From positions 62,001 through 126,000 of the forward strand of contig CAMFGZ010000006.1 in assembly GCA_945952105.1 (NCBI GenBank): a stretch of DNA of 64,000 bases, read 5' to 3'. Each line of letters opens with the position of its first letter. The stretch's first letter is position 1. Below the pieces are notes generated by a model. The model was not told where the DNA came from and ran no database searches. It saw only the letters and a program-made list of their open reading frames with translations. The stretch comes from an uncultured Rhodospirillaceae bacterium (GTDB taxonomy: Bacteria > Pseudomonadota > Alphaproteobacteria > Reyranellales > Reyranellaceae). Below are positions 43,366-51,483 of this stretch, piece after piece. The translations under genes and the position numbers were made by a program.

Positions 43366-44367
43366 ATGCGCGCCGGCCTCATCCTCGTCGTCCTCGCTCT
43401 CGGCCTCCTCGCCGCAATGCTGGTCGGCAGTGTCGTCGGCCCCTATCGGATCCCGCCGGGCGAGGTGCTGAGAACCCTCGTCGCACCTGTGACCGGCACA
43501 CCGGCCTCGCCCACGACGGACACGATCCTGTTCCAGATCCGCCTGCCGCGTGTGCTGGCGGCAGCGCTGGTCGGCGGCGCATTGGCGGCAGCGGGCGCCA
43601 GCTACCAGACGCTGTTCCGCAATCCCCTTGTCTCGCCCGACATTCTCGGCGTTTCGGCAGGCGCTGGTTTCGGTGCGGTCCTGGGAATACTCCTGTCGCT
43701 ACCCGTCATCGCCATCCAGGGGCTGGGTTTCGTCACCGGGCTTATCACCGTCGTCGTCGTCTATGCACTTGCGCGTGCGCTGCGCAGCCAGAACGAGGTG
43801 CTCGTGCTGGTGCTGGCCGGCATCGTGGTGGGAGCACTCGCCGGCGCCGGCATCTCGCTGGTGAAGATTCTGGCCGATCCCTACAACCAGCTCCCCGCCA
43901 TCACCTTCTGGCTGCTGGGCAGCCTGTCCGGCATCAAGGTTAGCGATGCCTGGAGCGTGGCCCCGCCGATCATCGTGGGACTGGTGCCGCTGGTCCTGCT
44001 GCGCTGGCGGATCGGCGTCCTGTCGCTAGGCGACGACGAAGCACGCGCCCTCGGCGTCAATGTGGCGTTCGTGCGCGGTGTCGTGATCGCAGCCGCCACG
44101 CTGATCACCGCCGCCGCCGTCTCGATCTCCGGCGTGATCGGCTGGATCGGCCTGATGATCCCGCACATGGTCCGGCCGCTGGTCGGTCCGCGCTACGATC
44201 GCGTGCTGCCGGCCTCGGTGCTCATGGGTGCTGCCTTTCTCGTGCTGGTCGACACGCTGGCGCGTTCCGCCGCCCGCATCGAGATCCCGCTCGGCCTGCT
44301 CACCGCGCTGATCGGTGCGCCCATCTTCGTGTGGCTGCTGGCGCGCGGCCGCCGCGTGTGGAGCTGA
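43366..44367 (+). CDS. FecCD-family (BtuC-type) ABC permease
   Basis: The 333-aa permease has about ten helices. The FecCD signature is visible: LPRVLAAALVGGALAAAGAS with YQTLFRNPLVSPDILGVSAG, and a late GVIGWIGLMIPHMVRPLVGP that includes the coupling helix region. It forms a homodimer with the ATPase encoded next. Eight bases separate it from the receptor gene. Together with its neighbours it makes a complete type-II importer (BtuCDF, FhuBCD or MolBCA class). Confidence 0.93.
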   Translation: MRAGLILVVLALGLLAAMLVGSVVGPYRIPPGEVLRTLVAPVTGTPASPTTDTILFQIRLPRVLAAALVGGALAAAGASYQTLFRNPLVSPDILGVSAGAGFGAVLGILLSLPVIAIQGLGFVTGLITVVVVYALARALRSQNEVLVLVLAGIVVGALAGAGISLVKILADPYNQLPAITFWLLGSLSGIKVSDAWSVAPPIIVGLVPLVLLRWRIGVLSLGDDEARALGVNVAFVRGVVIAAATLITAAAVSISGVIGWIGLMIPHMVRPLVGPRYDRVLPASVLMGAAFLVLVDTLARSAARIEIPLGLLTALIGAPIFVWLLARGRRVWS

Positions 44368-44369
44368 CG

Positions 44370-45143
44370 ATGATCGTCACCGGCAACCTCGCCATCGGCT
44401 ACGGCACCGCGCAGGTCGCGGGCGGCATCGATCTCTCGGTCGCGCAGGGAGAGATCCTCTGTCTCCTGGGTCCAAACGGCGCCGGCAAGACGACGCTGTT
44501 CAAGACGCTGCTCGGCCTCATCCCCGCGCTCGGTGGAAAAGTCGAGATCAATGGCATCCCCGTCGACACTCTCTCGCGCGCCGCCCTCGCCCGCGCGGTG
44601 GCCTATGTGCCGCAAGCGCAGGTGATGGAGTTCGCCTACACCGTCCTCGACCTGGTGTTGATGGGCCGCACCGCCCATCTCGGCCCCTTTGCCGCGCCGG
44701 GTGCCGTCGACCATGACCGCGCCCGCGCCGCGATCGACGAACTCGGAATCCTGCACCTCTCCGACCGCGAGGCCAACCGCATCTCCGGCGGCCAGCGCCA
44801 GCTTGCCCTGATCGCGCGTGCGCTGGCCCAGGATGCGCCGATGATGGTCATGGACGAACCAACCGCCAGCCTGGATCTCGGAAACCGCTTCCTCGTTCTC
44901 TCCCGCGTCCAGGCCTTGCGTGACCGCGGCTTCGGCGTCGTCTTCTCGACGCACGATCCCGACCAGGCGCGCGAGCTGGCGACACGCGTCGCCGTCATCT
45001 CCGGGGGCCGGCTCGCCGCCTACGGCACGCCCGACGAGACGCTGACCGCTGCGACGCTTTCGGAGGTCCACGGCGTGCCGGTCGCCCTCGAACGGACCGA
45101 TACCGGCCGCACCGTCATCGCGCCGGCCAGGCCAGCCTCCTGA
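44370..45143 (+). CDS. ABC importer ATPase, BtuD/FecE type
   Basis: The 257-aa ATPase has Walker A GPNGAGKTT near residue 38, Q-loop YVPQAQVMEFAYTVLDLVLM, signature ISGGQRQLALIARALAQ, Walker B MMVMDEPTASLDLGN and the H-loop STHDPDQA. ATG 44370 lies six bases after a GGAG and two bases after the permease stop. It powers the importer encoded at 42321-44367. It is not a ModC, because the C-terminal TOBE/Mop regulatory domain is missing; the free Mop protein is encoded upstream instead. Confidence 0.94.
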   Translation: MIVTGNLAIGYGTAQVAGGIDLSVAQGEILCLLGPNGAGKTTLFKTLLGLIPALGGKVEINGIPVDTLSRAALARAVAYVPQAQVMEFAYTVLDLVLMGRTAHLGPFAAPGAVDHDRARAAIDELGILHLSDREANRISGGQRQLALIARALAQDAPMMVMDEPTASLDLGNRFLVLSRVQALRDRGFGVVFSTHDPDQARELATRVAVISGGRLAAYGTPDETLTAATLSEVHGVPVALERTDTGRTVIAPARPAS

Positions 45144-45197
45144 CGCAAACGGCGCCCGCATGGGGCACCGTTCGGCCTCGAAAGCCTTCGATAATTC

Positions 45198-46253
45198 TCA
45201 GGCGGCGTAGCGGCTTTCCGTGAGCGCCGGCCACAGCGCGTCCTTGCCCGCCTTGGCAAAGGACTGGCCGATCTTCTCGCCCCAATAGCTCTCGCTGCCG
45301 AAATCGCGACGCCATACCCAGAGCCTGCGGGTGTAGTGATGCAGGATGTGCTCGTGGGTGAAGCCCATCGCGCCCATCGACTGGTGCGAGATCGCCGCGA
45401 TCCTGTGCGCGAAGTCGGAGCACTGGGTCTTGGCGGCGGCGATCGAGAAGCTGCCGCCATCCACCAGACCGCCCTCGTCGGCATCGCGCGACGCGGCTTC
45501 AGCCGACGCGATGGTCGCGGCGGCATAGCTCGCCAGCTCGGCCAGCATGTGCTGGATCGCCTGGAAGGTCGAAATGGGACGACCGAACTGGACGCGCTGC
45601 TTGCAGTATTCGGTCGCCGTCACCAGCACCTTGTCGGCGGCGCCGGCCATCTGCGTCGAACGGGCGAGTGCCGCGAGTTCGAGCGCGCGATCGGCGCTGA
45701 CGGTGGAGGCCGCCGAGTACTCCGGCGTGGCGCCGTCGAAGGTCACGGTACCATGGGGCTCGCCGGCATGGCTCGGCGTGTCCTCGATCGTCGCGGCGGC
45801 ACGCGGGACGACGACAAGCGTCGACTTGCCACCGGACGTCACGACCGAGACGAAGCGCTCGGCGACGCCGGCGAACGGTACCCGCGCGACCTTGCCGCTG
45901 AGACGTCCGCCCTGGAGCGACAGCTCGCCCAGCGCCAGGGTCGAGGGTCCGGTGGCGGGCTTGCCGCCGGCATTGGCGATCAGCAGGTTGGCGAGCGCCG
46001 TCTCGGCGACCGGCACGGGCACGGCATGCTCGCCAGCCACGCGCAGCAACGCCATCAGGTCTGCCAGCGTACCGCCCACACCTTCCAGTTCTTCCGGCAC
46101 GGCAATCAGCGGCAGGCCCATCTCTTCGATCTCCTTCCAGAGATCGGCGGGCCAAATGCCCTTCTCGACGCCGTTGACGACGTCCTTGCCCGAACGCTCG
46201 GCGAAGAAGCGGCTGGCGGTTTCCAGCAGCATGTCACGGGTATCGCGGTCCAT
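45198..46253 (-). CDS. Acyl-CoA dehydrogenase, short subunit of a pair
   Basis: The 351-aa acyl-CoA dehydrogenase has a divergent N-terminal half and a C-terminal half with YCKQRVQFGRPISTFQAIQH and SHQSMGAMGFTHEHILHHYT. The latter resembles the FadE28/CaiA-like smaller subunit of mycobacterial heterotetrameric dehydrogenases. Its ATG at 46253 lies 12 bases after the stop of the other dehydrogenase, so the two are co-transcribed and probably form an alpha2-beta2 enzyme. Such pairs act on sterol side-chain or other bulky acyl-CoA esters. The catalytic Glu position is uncertain. Confidence 0.9.
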   Translation of the reverse strand: MDRDTRDMLLETASRFFAERSGKDVVNGVEKGIWPADLWKEIEEMGLPLIAVPEELEGVGGTLADLMALLRVAGEHAVPVPVAETALANLLIANAGGKPATGPSTLALGELSLQGGRLSGKVARVPFAGVAERFVSVVTSGGKSTLVVVPRAAATIEDTPSHAGEPHGTVTFDGATPEYSAASTVSADRALELAALARSTQMAGAADKVLVTATEYCKQRVQFGRPISTFQAIQHMLAELASYAAATIASAEAASRDADEGGLVDGGSFSIAAAKTQCSDFAHRIAAISHQSMGAMGFTHEHILHHYTRRLWVWRRDFGSESYWGEKIGQSFAKAGKDALWPALTESRYAA

Positions 46254-46265
46254 GATCGTTCTCCT

Positions 46266-47426
46266 TCAGCGCAGACCGAGGCCGCGCGCAACGATTCCGC
46301 GCAGGACCTGTGTGGTGCCGCCCTGGATGGTGTAGCTCGGTGCCATCATCGTTGCGTACTGGGCGACGTCGAGGAAGTCGGCGAGATCGTCCTCGGTGGT
46401 GGCGTCGGACTCGGCCAAGGTGCGCGCGATCTCCGGCAGGTCCTGCTGGTAGATCGTGCCGAGGTCCTTCACGAGCGAGGCCTCGATGGCCGGCGACTTG
46501 CCGCCCTGCATCATGCCGGCGACGGCCGTCGACATCTGGCGCAGCGTCCACAGGCGCGCGATCAGGCGGCCGAGGATGGCGCCGGCGCGCTTGGCCGGCT
46601 GGCGGCCGAGCACGCGCACAAGCTCACGCAGCACGTAGACGTTCTGCATGAAGCGCTCGGGGCCCGAGCGCTCGAACGCAAGCTCGCTGGTGACCTGCAG
46701 CCATCCGTCGCCCTCGTTGCCGATCAGGCAATCCTCGGGGATGAAGGCATCGGAGAAGGTCACCTCGTTCCAGTCGTGGCGGCCGGCGAGGTTGATGATC
46801 GGGCGGATGGTGACGCCCGGCGTCTTGAGATCGACAAGGAGCTGGCTCAACCCCTTGTGACGGTCGCCATGCTGACCGGAGGTGCGAACCAGCGTGATGC
46901 AATAGTGATTGCGATGTGCGCCCGAGGTCCAGACTTTGGTCCCGTTGACGCGGAAGCCGCCGGGAACGGGCTCGGCGCGCGTGCGGACCGAGGCGAGGTC
47001 CGAACCCGAATCCGGCTCCGACATGCCAATGCTGAAGTAGCATTCGCCGCGCGTGATGCGCGGCAGGATCGCCTGGCGTTGCTGCTCGGTGCCGAACTTC
47101 AGAAGCAGCGGACCGGACTGGCGGTCCGCCACCCAGTGCGAGCCGGCCGGCGCGCTGTTGCCCAGAAGCTCCTCGGTCACGACGAAGCGATCGAGGAACG
47201 ATCGCTCACCGCCGCCATACTGCTTGGGCCAGGTGATGCCGAGCCAGCCCTTGGCGCCCAGCGCCCTGCTGAACTCGGGCGACGGTGTGTTCCAGCTTGC
47301 GAAGCGATCTTCGGATTTGATCCTCGGCAGCGTCTCCTTGAGAAACGCGCGCACTTCCTCGCGCAGGGCCTCGGCCTCGGCAGGCAGATGGAACGGCGGA
47401 AATTCGAGCTTGGGGATGGACATCAT
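46266..47426 (-). CDS. Acyl-CoA dehydrogenase, larger subunit of a pair
   Basis: The 386-aa flavoenzyme has LGITWPKQYGGGERSFLDRF and CYFSIGMSEPDSGSDLASVR (flavin and substrate binding), TKVWTSGAHRNHYCITLVRT, and a C-terminal APSYTIQGGTTQVLRGIVAR whose QGGTTQ segment is the FAD pyrophosphate contact. It resembles FadE29-like subunits. Two adjacent ATGs (47426 and 47423) could serve as the start. Upstream on the other strand lies an NTF2-like gene, head-to-head with a 73-bp gap. Confidence 0.92.
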   Translation of the reverse strand: MMSIPKLEFPPFHLPAEAEALREEVRAFLKETLPRIKSEDRFASWNTPSPEFSRALGAKGWLGITWPKQYGGGERSFLDRFVVTEELLGNSAPAGSHWVADRQSGPLLLKFGTEQQRQAILPRITRGECYFSIGMSEPDSGSDLASVRTRAEPVPGGFRVNGTKVWTSGAHRNHYCITLVRTSGQHGDRHKGLSQLLVDLKTPGVTIRPIINLAGRHDWNEVTFSDAFIPEDCLIGNEGDGWLQVTSELAFERSGPERFMQNVYVLRELVRVLGRQPAKRAGAILGRLIARLWTLRQMSTAVAGMMQGGKSPAIEASLVKDLGTIYQQDLPEIARTLAESDATTEDDLADFLDVAQYATMMAPSYTIQGGTTQVLRGIVARGLGLR

Positions 47427-47499
47427 GATCTCGACAGTTGGATGCCTCTTCTGTGTCGGCTAATCCTGTAGCGCGCAACCCGTGAGTTTCGAGGGTCGA

Positions 47500-47973
47500 A
47501 TGCCCCGCCGTGCCCCCCGCCTGCCGCCGCTCTTGGCGGAATTCGACGACGACGAGCGCGATGCCGTCCTGGCCGCCAATCGCGCCTTCTACCGGGCCTT
47601 CAACGACCGTGATGCCGCCGCGATGGACATGATCTGGGCGCCGACCGGCTCGGTCATCTGCCTGCATCCAGGGCAGCAGGCCCTGCATGACCGGGCCGAA
47701 ATCATGGCAAGCTGGCGTGCCATCATGAAGCATCCAGAAGCGCCGCGGGTACGCTGCACCGAGGAATGGGTGGTGGGCCGCCCGGGCCTCGCCCTCGTCA
47801 TCTGCCGCGAGATCCTGCCCAACGGGCAACTCATGGCGAGCAACCTCTATGTCCGCACGAGCGACGGCTGGCACATGACCAGTCACCATTCCGGGCCGGT
47901 GCCGCCCGTCGCCACGGAACGCGCGGCAGCCACCGCCGCCGCCCCGGCGCGCGACAGGCGCAAGATGCACTAG
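47500..47973 (+). CDS. NTF2/SnoaL-fold protein
   Basis: The 157-aa cone-shaped NTF2-like protein begins its fold with DERDAVLAANRAFYRAFNDR, then WAPTGSVICLHPGQQALHDR with AEIMASWRAIMKHPE, and ends with YVRTSDGWHMTSHHSGP. The pattern matches the SnoaL_3/DUF4440-type small ligand-binding or isomerase proteins. The ATG at 47500 follows GAGGG; a GTG at 47482 is the alternative. A basic tail follows (RDRRKMH). It converges with the LprI/DUF3298 gene eight bases away. The ligand is unknown. Confidence 0.82.
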   Translation: MPRRAPRLPPLLAEFDDDERDAVLAANRAFYRAFNDRDAAAMDMIWAPTGSVICLHPGQQALHDRAEIMASWRAIMKHPEAPRVRCTEEWVVGRPGLALVICREILPNGQLMASNLYVRTSDGWHMTSHHSGPVPPVATERAAATAAAPARDRRKMH

Positions 47974-47980
47974 CGGGCGT

Positions 47981-48973
47981 TCAGCGCCCGACCGGCCCTC
48001 CCGTGCGCAGCAGGGGCTTCAGCCGGCTATAGGGAATGTCGACCGAATAGGGCCCGGCCGAATAGGGACCGACTTCGTACTGGTTGAAATAGACCTGCAG
48101 CCTGTCGGCCTGCCAGCAGAACCGCTCGGCGCTGTTCACGGTCTTGGTGAGCTTGCGCGGCTCCAGCGCATCCTCGAAGCCGGGGTTTTCGACGAACTGC
48201 TTCTTGAGGTCGGCCCCGACGATGGCCGTGACCTCCTTCAGCCAGGGCGAGCCTTCAGCGAAGACGCCGGCCGGTGGCACGGTCTTGCCGGTGCGCAGGT
48301 CGACCAGAGCGCACGTCAGACTTCCATAGCCATGGGCACCGCCCGTATAGGCCCAGAATGTCAGCGCCACGGTGATGGCGTCGGGCCCGGGCCGATGGAG
48401 GGCGTAGCCTTGCACCGCTTGCCATTGCTCTTCCCGCTCGACCCCGGCATCGGCACCAGGTGTCGTCTCCCGGGCGGCTTTCTCTGCCGCATCTGCATAG
48501 GATCGATTGAGGGCGGAGAAGTCTGCCGTCTTGCCGGCAAAACGCGGATACCGCAGGTCCAGCGAGTATTTGACCTTGCCGACCAAGCCCGTCTTCTCGA
48601 TCGCCTGTTCCTCGACGAAGGGATAGGGGCCGGCGCCGGACGCCTTGAGATCGGCAATCCGGTCGGCATACCGCATCGTGAGGCAGCGCTCGATCACATC
48701 GACATCTTCGTTGGGCTGGCAGGCGCGATTTCGTCCGACGATCCAGCGCACCTGGCTCTTTTCGAGGCTTTCCTTGGCCGGGCCCGTGAGCCTGGCGACA
48801 AGGGCCGCATAAAGCCCGGCCAACTCACGATCCGCTTTCGCCAACTCGGGAGCCTTGCAGATCGCGCGTTCGGAAGCATTGGACGCCTTGGCGCAATCGA
48901 AGCTCGGGCCGCCCTGCGCGAGGGCCGCCATGGGCGAGAGCGCAAGCAAGGCCGCGACGATGCAGCTCCTCAT
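47981..48973 (-). CDS. Secreted LprI-like plus DUF3298 protein
   Basis: The 330-aa exported protein has a signal peptide MRSCIVAALLALSPMAALAQ. Residues about 24-95 have the four-cysteine LprI/DUF1311 pattern: FDCAKASNASERAICKAPEL, then QVRWIVGRNRACQPNEDVDV and IERCLTMRYADRI. The C-terminal 220 residues fit DUF3298/DUF4163 (FWAYTGGAHGYGSLTCALVD). LprI proteins inhibit lysozyme in mycobacteria, and DUF3298 occurs in RsiV (a lysozyme-binding anti-sigma factor) and PdaC. Both halves therefore hint at lysozyme or wall binding. The ATG at 48973 overlaps the stop of the aminotransferase gene (ATGA). Confidence 0.85.
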   Translation of the reverse strand: MRSCIVAALLALSPMAALAQGGPSFDCAKASNASERAICKAPELAKADRELAGLYAALVARLTGPAKESLEKSQVRWIVGRNRACQPNEDVDVIERCLTMRYADRIADLKASGAGPYPFVEEQAIEKTGLVGKVKYSLDLRYPRFAGKTADFSALNRSYADAAEKAARETTPGADAGVEREEQWQAVQGYALHRPGPDAITVALTFWAYTGGAHGYGSLTCALVDLRTGKTVPPAGVFAEGSPWLKEVTAIVGADLKKQFVENPGFEDALEPRKLTKTVNSAERFCWQADRLQVYFNQYEVGPYSAGPYSVDIPYSRLKPLLRTGGPVGR

Positions 48974-50121
48974 GTGCATCTCCATTGCCTCAGCCGGCGG
49001 ACCGCCTCCTCCATCTCCGCGGTCGAGCCCGCAAACGAGATCCGCAACGTACCGGCGCCTCTTGCCCGGTCGAAATCGACACCCGGTGTCGTCGCCACGC
49101 CGGCCTCGCGCAGCATACGGCTGCAGAATTCCCGGCTGTCGTTGGTGAGGTGCGAGACGTCGGCATAGATGTAGAAGGCGCCCTGTGCGGGCGTGAGCCG
49201 GTCGAGGCCCGCGGCCGGCAGTCCGGCCATCAGGAGGTCGCGGTTGGTGCGATAGCGCTTCACGTGGCCATCGAGTTCCTCGCGGCAATCGAAAGCCGCC
49301 AGAGCCGCATGCTGGCTGAGTGTCGGAACGGAGATGAAGAAGTTCTGCGTCAGCCGCTCGATCGATCGCACCATGTCGGCCGGCACGACCAGCCAGCCAA
49401 CGCGCCAACCGGTCATCGAGAAGTACTTCGAGAAACTGTTCACCACGATCGCCGTGTCCGAGACCTCGACCGCCGAGTGGGTTTCGCCCTCGTAGACGAT
49501 GCCGTGATAGATCTCGTCGGAGATCAACCGCACGCCATTGCTGTCGCACCAGTCGGCCAATGCCTTCAGCTCGTCCCTGGTCACCATCGTGCCGGTCGGA
49601 TTGGAGGGGCTCGCAACGATCAGCCCGTCGAGGCGCCCCGCCTTCTCCAGCGCCGCCACGGTCGGCTGGAACCGGTCGGCTGCCGATGTCGGCAGGTCCA
49701 CCGCCTCTAGGTTGAGCGCGGCGAGGATGTTGCGGTAGGCGGGATAGCCGGGCGCGGCGAGCGCCACGCGATCGCCGGCGTCAAAGCTTGCGAGGAAGGC
49801 CAGCGGAAAGCCGCCCGACGATCCGGTCGTGACGACGACACGCTCCGGCGAAACGTCCGCACCGTATGTCTCACGATAGTGTCGCGCGATCCGTTCACGC
49901 AGGGCCGGCATGCCGAGCGCCGCAACATAACCGAGCCGGTCGGCGTCGAGGGCGGCGTGCGCCGCCGCCAGCGCGGCCTTTGGCGCCGGCGTGCTGGGTT
50001 GCCCGACCTCGAGATGGATCACGACATCGCCCGCAGCTTCCTTTTCGGCAGCCGCGGCCATCACGTCCATGACGATGAACGGGTCGACGCCGCCTGAACG
50101 GCGCGAGAGTTTGCCCGACAT
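48970..50121 (-). CDS. Class I/II PLP-dependent aminotransferase
   Basis: The 383-aa fold-type I aminotransferase contains IHLEVGQPSTPAP, VVVTTGSSGGFPLAFLASFD (cofactor phosphate cup), SPSNPTGTMVTRDELKAL, LISDEIYHGIVYEG and the Schiff-base lysine in VNSFSKYFSMTGWRVGWLVV. The conserved Arg is in GTLRISFAGS. The sequence resembles AspC-like or N-succinyl-diaminopimelate-type enzymes; the amino donor cannot be told. It starts eight bases after the stop of the gamma-glutamyltransferase-like gene and overlaps the secreted LprI gene, so three genes probably share a transcript. Confidence 0.92.
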   Translation of the reverse strand: MSGKLSRRSGGVDPFIVMDVMAAAAEKEAAGDVVIHLEVGQPSTPAPKAALAAAHAALDADRLGYVAALGMPALRERIARHYRETYGADVSPERVVVTTGSSGGFPLAFLASFDAGDRVALAAPGYPAYRNILAALNLEAVDLPTSAADRFQPTVAALEKAGRLDGLIVASPSNPTGTMVTRDELKALADWCDSNGVRLISDEIYHGIVYEGETHSAVEVSDTAIVVNSFSKYFSMTGWRVGWLVVPADMVRSIERLTQNFFISVPTLSQHAALAAFDCREELDGHVKRYRTNRDLLMAGLPAAGLDRLTPAQGAFYIYADVSHLTNDSREFCSRMLREAGVATTPGVDFDRARGAGTLRISFAGSTAEMEEAVRRLRQWRCT

Positions 50122-50129
50122 TTCGCGCG

Positions 50130-51467
50130 TTATTCCGTCGCGAGCGTCGACAGGCCCGCACCCGCAGGATCGGCGCCGGTGCGGCACGCCTCCGGCTTGC
50201 CGCGCAGGCCCGACGGGCAGGCGATGGCGTTGACGAAGCCGCCCCGCGCCTGCCTGTTCGCCAGCACGGTCGCGAGGTTCTTGTCGTTGTCGATCACCTC
50301 GCGGGCTACGAAACCCACGGCCTGGGCCGCGCCCGGGCCGCCGCCGCCGGCGCCCGCGAAGGTGAATTCGCCATTGCCGGGATTGGCGATGATCAGCGGG
50401 CTGACCGAAGCGGCCTCCGGATTCGGCGAGCCCAGCATGATGCCGCTGCCGGGGACCACGACACGGGCGCCGAACAACTGGCCCATGGAGAGTTCGCAAG
50501 CCGCGGCCCCACCTTTGGAATCGACGGCCGCGAACCCCGCGAAGCCTCCCGAATCGGCCGGTGTGCCGCCGGACGGCTGTGCGCCGTTCCACCCAGCCAG
50601 TGCAGCCGCCCCGGCCGCCGGCGCCGGCGCAACATAGACGCGGCTGCGATACTGGCTCACCGACTGCGGCGCCGAGGAAATGGGAATGGTGCTGCGCAGC
50701 GTGTCGACCGGCAGGCTGCCGCCCGCCTGCGAGACCTGTTCGGAAAAGGTCCGGGCCAGTGCGCCCTGGAAGAATTCACCGCCGCCGCGCTGCCGGATGC
50801 CGCCGAGCACGGTCGCGAGGTCGGGCTGCATGAGCTGGGTGCCCTCGCCGGCCGAACCGAAGATGCGGCGCGCTTCGGAATCCGCGCCAAGAAGCGCACC
50901 GCCCGCCTGCAGGTCACGGGCGAGCGCACGCGACACGGGGAAGCCGAACCGGGCAAGCCGTTCGGCCGGAGAGACGGTCTGCTCCCAGCGCAACTGTCCG
51001 TGACGGACGTGCATCAGGGTGATGGCCCGCACGCCGCCCGGAACGGAAAACGGAGTACCTCGCACCGCACCCGGCGCCGCGATCGGCGGGAACACGAAAG
51101 CTTCCGCCTTCTTCGTCTTGTCGTTGTGCACGACACAGGCGCCTGACGCGCCCAGTGACGCCGCCGACGGGAGGGTCACTGCAAGTGCAAAATACATGGC
51201 GACGGCGGCGTCGGTGGCATTGCCACCCGCCAGCAGAATGTCGCGTCCGATCTCGGCCGCGCGTCCCTCCTCGGCGGTGACGGCGGCGAAGGAGGTTCCC
51301 TTGGTAACAGGAGACAGCGGTCGCCTGTTGGCCGGCAATCCGGCGGGGTTGGCCGCGTTCTCTTCCCGGTCGCGCTGGCGGTCCGTCTCACTAAAGCCAC
51401 AACCCGTCAGCAGAAAGAGGCCAACGAAGGCTGTGTTGCACAATTGACGCGGCCAACGCCCGTTCAT
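50130..51467 (-). CDS. Gamma-glutamyltransferase-like lipoprotein lacking the nucleophile motif
   Basis: The 445-aa protein has a lipobox, FLLTGC with Cys23, so it is membrane-anchored outside the cytoplasm. The Ntn-hydrolase GGT fold is recognisable: GRDILLAGGNATDAAVAMYF, SLGASGACVVHNDKT, SVPGGVRAITLMHVRHG, then a late VVVPGSGIMLGSPNP. Active GGTs self-cleave before a Thr in a T-T-H-x-S-V-V-D motif. The corresponding segment here reads SGGFAGFAAVDSKGGAAACE, with no Thr or Ser at the junction. It is also shorter than GGT (about 580 aa). Probably non-catalytic or a novel variant. The start at 51467 leaves 16 bp to the divergent protease gene. Confidence 0.78.
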   Translation of the reverse strand: MNGRWPRQLCNTAFVGLFLLTGCGFSETDRQRDREENAANPAGLPANRRPLSPVTKGTSFAAVTAEEGRAAEIGRDILLAGGNATDAAVAMYFALAVTLPSAASLGASGACVVHNDKTKKAEAFVFPPIAAPGAVRGTPFSVPGGVRAITLMHVRHGQLRWEQTVSPAERLARFGFPVSRALARDLQAGGALLGADSEARRIFGSAGEGTQLMQPDLATVLGGIRQRGGGEFFQGALARTFSEQVSQAGGSLPVDTLRSTIPISSAPQSVSQYRSRVYVAPAPAAGAAALAGWNGAQPSGGTPADSGGFAGFAAVDSKGGAAACELSMGQLFGARVVVPGSGIMLGSPNPEAASVSPLIIANPGNGEFTFAGAGGGGPGAAQAVGFVAREVIDNDKNLATVLANRQARGGFVNAIACPSGLRGKPEACRTGADPAGAGLSTLATE

Positions 51468-51483
51468 AGCCTGCTTCAGCCCC

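Noticed and set aside
45336..47471. 711-codon plus-strand frame opposite the paired acyl-CoA dehydrogenases
   Set aside because: Shadow of two clear enzyme genes; no ribosome-binding site or domain.
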